This document shows positions 61,799 through 64,000 of a stretch of 64,000 nucleotides of DNA, one piece after another; positions within the stretch are counted from its first letter, which is position 1, and each line of letters starts with the position of its first letter. The notes below the pieces were generated by a model. It was not told where the DNA came from. It saw only the letters and a program-made list of their open reading frames with translations, and made no database searches. Position numbers and translations under genes: made by a program. The stretch is from Candidatus Cottocaccamicrobium excrementipullorum (GTDB lineage: Bacteria; Bacillota; Clostridia; Lachnospirales; Lachnospiraceae): positions 186,001 through 250,000 of the forward strand of contig DVFL01000002.1 in assembly GCA_018713255.1 (NCBI GenBank), in the 5' to 3' direction.

Positions 61799-62935
61799 TT
61801 ACAGGAATCTGCTTACCAGGTTAATTACAATACCGCCGGCAATAACGGAAGCAATCTGACCGGACACGTTTGCTCCTGCTGCATGCATCAGGATAATGTT
61901 GCCGGGCTCTTCCTCAGCAGCAAGCTTCTGCACTACTCTGGAAGACATTGGGAAAGCGGAGATACCTGCAGCGCCGATCATGGGGTTTAATTTCTTCTTG
62001 CGGAACAGATTAACGATCTTGGCAAATACAACGCCGCCGATGGTGTCGAAGATAAAGGCCAGCAGACCGATGATCATAATCATGATGGTATCTACGTTTA
62101 CGAACTGGTCAGCACGCATACTGAAGGAAATGGTAAGTCCTAACAGCAGGGTAATGAGATTAGCCAGTTCGTTCTGGGCTGTATCAGACAGATTCTTTAA
62201 CACGCCGCATTCGCGGAGAAGGTTTCCAAACATGAGGAAGCCTACCAGAGCAACAGAAGAAGGTGCGATAAAGCCTACAATCAGGGTGGTCACAATGGGA
62301 AATGCAATCCGCATGCCCTTGGAAACCGTTCCCGGCTGATACTCCATGTGAATGGTTCTTTCTTTCTTGGTGGTTACCAGTTTAATGGCGAAAGGCTGGA
62401 CAATAGGAACCAGAGCCATATAGGAATATGCCGCCACCGCAATAGGGCCTACATAATTGGAATGCAGTACCTGAGATACCAGAATAGAGGTGGGGCCGTC
62501 AGCAGCGCCGATAATACCAATGGAAGCCGCATCCTTCAAATCAAAACCAAGAATAGTAGCTACACAGATGGCAAAGAAAATACCAAACTGAGCTGCTGCG
62601 CCGAAAAGGAACATAACCGGCTGAGACAGCAGAGGGCCAAAATCAATCATGGCGCCGATACCAATAAACAACAGTACAGGCATCGCCTCTGATGCATCGA
62701 TTCCCACTTCAAACAGCCACTGAACCACGCCATTTACTTCTCCTACACCAGACATCATCTGGTTGATTACACCGCTGTTGGGCAAGTTAACCAGAATAGC
62801 GCCGAAGCCCATGGGCAAAAGCAGGGATGGCTCATACTCCTTCTTAATCGCCAGCCAGATCAACAGAATTCCTACTGCGTACATCACGATCTGCTGCCAG
62901 GTGACGGCAAGAAGACCTTCAACTAAAAAATCCAT
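61799..62935 (-). CDS. Sodium-translocating decarboxylase beta subunit (OadB/GcdB/MmdB family)
   Basis: Integral membrane Na+ pump subunit that in known complexes uses biotin-carboxyl decarboxylation to export Na+. The 378-residue protein starts at an ATG at 62935 after GGAGGAATTGGT and shows PNSGVINQMM, LLFIGIGAMIDFGPLL, the signature IIGAADGPTSILVSQ with the Na+-site Asp, NLLRECGVL and GAAGISAFPMSSRVV. Length is normal. No carboxyltransferase alpha subunit or biotin carrier gene is near, so it either pairs with one encoded elsewhere or acts differently. It lies behind a yybP-ykoY-type riboswitch. Confidence 0.93.
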   Translation of the reverse strand: MDFLVEGLLAVTWQQIVMYAVGILLIWLAIKKEYEPSLLLPMGFGAILVNLPNSGVINQMMSGVGEVNGVVQWLFEVGIDASEAMPVLLFIGIGAMIDFGPLLSQPVMFLFGAAAQFGIFFAICVATILGFDLKDAASIGIIGAADGPTSILVSQVLHSNYVGPIAVAAYSYMALVPIVQPFAIKLVTTKKERTIHMEYQPGTVSKGMRIAFPIVTTLIVGFIAPSSVALVGFLMFGNLLRECGVLKNLSDTAQNELANLITLLLGLTISFSMRADQFVNVDTIMIMIIGLLAFIFDTIGGVVFAKIVNLFRKKKLNPMIGAAGISAFPMSSRVVQKLAAEEEPGNIILMHAAGANVSGQIASVIAGGIVINLVSRFL

Positions 62936-63021
62936 ACCAATTCCTCCTGTTTTTTCTTCGGAAACCCCGGGAATAACAGCTTCACCCCGGCTTAATCTTC
63001 CCACCAGAAGAACTTTCCCCC

Positions 63022-63073
63022 AGAAAGAAAAAGACTTTTACTGCAAAGCGCTCAGCTCTGCGGTAAAAGTCTT
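63022..63073 (-). terminator. Riboswitch-controlled terminator upstream of oadB
   Basis: AAGACTTTTAC (63063-63073) pairs with GTAAAAGTCTT (63031-63041), an 11-bp stem with a structured 21-nt loop, followed by TTTTCTTTC on the minus strand. Its 5' arm is also the 3' strand of the aptamer's closing helix, so the two folds exclude each other. Confidence 0.9.
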
Positions 63074-63180
63074 GCTATTTCAATTCCCAGCGGACCGCTC
63101 CAAGACTTTTCTGCCATGAAAACGCATCGTTCTGACGCCGAAGAATCCACCCCCGTAAAGTGGAAGCTACTCCCTTTTCC
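63062..63180 (-). promoter_or_regulatory. yybP-ykoY-type (manganese) riboswitch aptamer
   Basis: On the minus strand the leader starts GGAAAAGGGAGTAGC and ends GCAAGACTTTTACC. These match the two docking-loop segments of the Mn2+ riboswitch (AAAGGGGAGUAGC and GCAAGACCUUUCC in the Lactococcus aptamer as I recall it), and GGAAAAG/CTTTTaCC forms the closing helix with one bulge. A hairpin leg TCCAC/GTGGA follows the first loop. Ligand binding would trap the 5' arm of the downstream terminator and turn transcription on. The segment AAAAGTCTTG (63099-63110 region) offers a third competing pairing. Confidence 0.82.
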
Positions 63181-63187
63181 AAGAAAA

Positions 63188-63216
63188 ATTATACTTCATT
63201 TTTCTTAAAATGTCTT
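63188..63216 (-). promoter_or_regulatory. Promoter of the riboswitch-oadB transcript
   Basis: AAGACA (63211-63216), 17 bp, TATAAT (63188-63193) on the minus strand; transcription would begin at the first base of the aptamer. Confidence 0.75.
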
Positions 63217-63225
63217 GTGTTTTTT

Positions 63226-64000
63226 TTAATTTTTTGTAAAATTTTTTCCGCCGGAGTCGGAAAGAGCTTTTTCCTTCCGAATCATGATACGAACAGCCTC
63301 CACCGCTGTGTCGATCGCCTGCTCCGTACCATAAGACCGTTCCTCAGAAAGCCCCATATCCCGTCTGGTTTGATTCCCTACAACCTGGCACAGACAGCCG
63401 CAGCGTACTCTGCGCACCGATGCTGCCACGAATAAAGCGGCGGACTCCATCTCAGAAGCCAGAACCCCGCATTTTATCCAGGCGTTCCACATTCGTTTTA
63501 AGTCCTCGCCCACTGCCATGGACTCTGGAAAATGCTGTCCATAAAAATTGTCTTTGCAGTGAAGAATTCCCAGATGATAAGGCATTTCCATCTTTTCCGC
63601 CGCTTCTTTTAAGGCGGCCGTCACAGTGAAATCAGCCACCGCCGGGAATTCAATGGGAGCGTATTCCTTGCTGGTTCCTTCATACCTGACGGCTCCTGTG
63701 GCAATCACCAAATGCCCTGCCTCAACCTGCGGCTGCATGCCGCCGCAGGTTCCAATCCGAATAAAAGTATCGGCTCCGCAGTGAATCAGCTCCTCCATGG
63801 CAATAGCTGCCGATGGTCCGCCAATTCCAGTGGACACCACACTGACCTTTTCTCCTTCTAAAAGTCCTGTGTAGGTAACAAATTCTCGTTTCTGAGCTAC
63901 TTTCCAGCAACGATCAAAATGGGGTGCAATTTTCTCGCACCGATCTGGATCACCTGGCAGAAGCACGTATTTCCCCACCTCTTCCGGAGCCACATCAATA
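63226..64000 (-). CDS. udp: Uridine phosphorylase-like nucleoside phosphorylase (5' end outside window)
   Basis: Phosphorolysis of uridine (or another nucleoside) to base and ribose 1-phosphate. About 258 residues are in the window, open at the right edge, so the start lies beyond 64000. Motifs are [47 protein letters not shown] and the substrate-binding [11 protein letters not shown] with the Glu-Met-Glu that contacts ribose. The trimeric/hexameric NP-I family also includes purine enzymes, so uridine specificity is likely but not certain. It is on the same strand as oadB, which has its own promoter. Confidence 0.87.
   Translation of the reverse strand, partial: IDVAPEEVGKYVLLPGDPDRCEKIAPHFDRCWKVAQKREFVTYTGLLEGEKVSVVSTGIGGPSAAIAMEELIHCGADTFIRIGTCGGMQPQVEAGHLVIATGAVRYEGTSKEYAPIEFPAVADFTVTAALKEAAEKMEMPYHLGILHCKDNFYGQHFPESMAVGEDLKRMWNAWIKCGVLASEMESAALFVAASVRRVRCGCLCQVVGNQTRRDMGLSEERSYGTEQAIDTAVEAVRIMIRKEKALSDSGGKNFTKN

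Noticed and set aside
1-64000. CRISPR arrays, transposases, prophage genes, rRNA
   Set aside because: No regularly spaced long repeats, no transposase or phage motifs and no rRNA segments were seen on either strand.

Overview
The window looks like a chromosomal core segment of an anaerobic Gram-positive Clostridia, most likely a gut Lachnospiraceae. The reasons are the Firmicute PolC replicase, CodY, a SigK that starts at the mature end, strong AAGGAGG ribosome binding sites, TTGACA-N17-TATAAT promoters, and the conserved gene order pyrH-frr-uppS-cdsA-dxr-rseP. Almost everything is transcribed leftward (minus strand). I see no insertion sequence, prophage, CRISPR array or rRNA. The family-level assignment is inference.

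Layout by position. 1-6.4 kb: a lysine-riboswitch-controlled dapA-dapB pair, a cobalamin adenosyltransferase, a tandem OB-fold SSB-like protein, the GTPase TypA, and a yigZ gene interrupted by one amber codon. 6.5-9.3 kb: a class A penicillin-binding protein. 9.3-12.3 kb: nucleoside salvage (bmp lipoprotein, cdd, add) behind a three-tRNA cluster (Pro-CGG, Glu-CTC, Thr-CGT). 12.4-15.5 kb: copper efflux (csoR, copA with a fused C-terminal CopZ-like domain). 15.6-26.5 kb: the pyrH-frr-uppS-cdsA-dxr-rseP-ispG-polC operon. 26.6-34.8 kb: an oligopeptide ABC transporter with two binding proteins, lying between tsf and pyrH, which are normally adjacent. 35-37 kb: tsf and rpsB. 37-42.8 kb: codY, topA, dprA, comM. 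43-46.3 kb: a hydrolase and a two-gene radical-SAM/DUF4130 DNA-repair operon with two LexA boxes. 46.4 kb: galE. 47.6-54 kb: a six-gene polyamine operon (speD, speA, speE, speB, carboxyspermidine dehydrogenase, nspC) with a long attenuator-like leader. 54.5 kb: sigK. 55.2-59.9 kb: a two-component system divergent from a lantibiotic-immunity-type ABC transporter. 60-61.3 kb: a BTAD-domain regulator. 61.6-63.2 kb: oadB plus a 39-residue OadG-like peptide under what looks like a manganese (yybP-ykoY) riboswitch. 63.2-64 kb: the 3' part of a uridine phosphorylase gene.

The most interesting signals are not large gene clusters but control devices and gene-structure oddities. They are: the yybP-ykoY-type riboswitch in front of a decarboxylase beta subunit that has no alpha subunit nearby; an 18-codon leader ORF followed by an intrinsic terminator in the speD leader; paired SOS boxes around the promoter of the radical-SAM repair genes; an in-frame Shine-Dalgarno and start inside copA that would release a free CopZ; a CTG start codon in comM; four TAAGG-type direct repeats at exact 11-bp spacing in front of the antimicrobial-peptide ABC transporter; and two junctions where a promoter -35 box sits in the loop of the preceding gene's terminator.

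All functional names rest on motifs and gene context read by eye; no database search was run.
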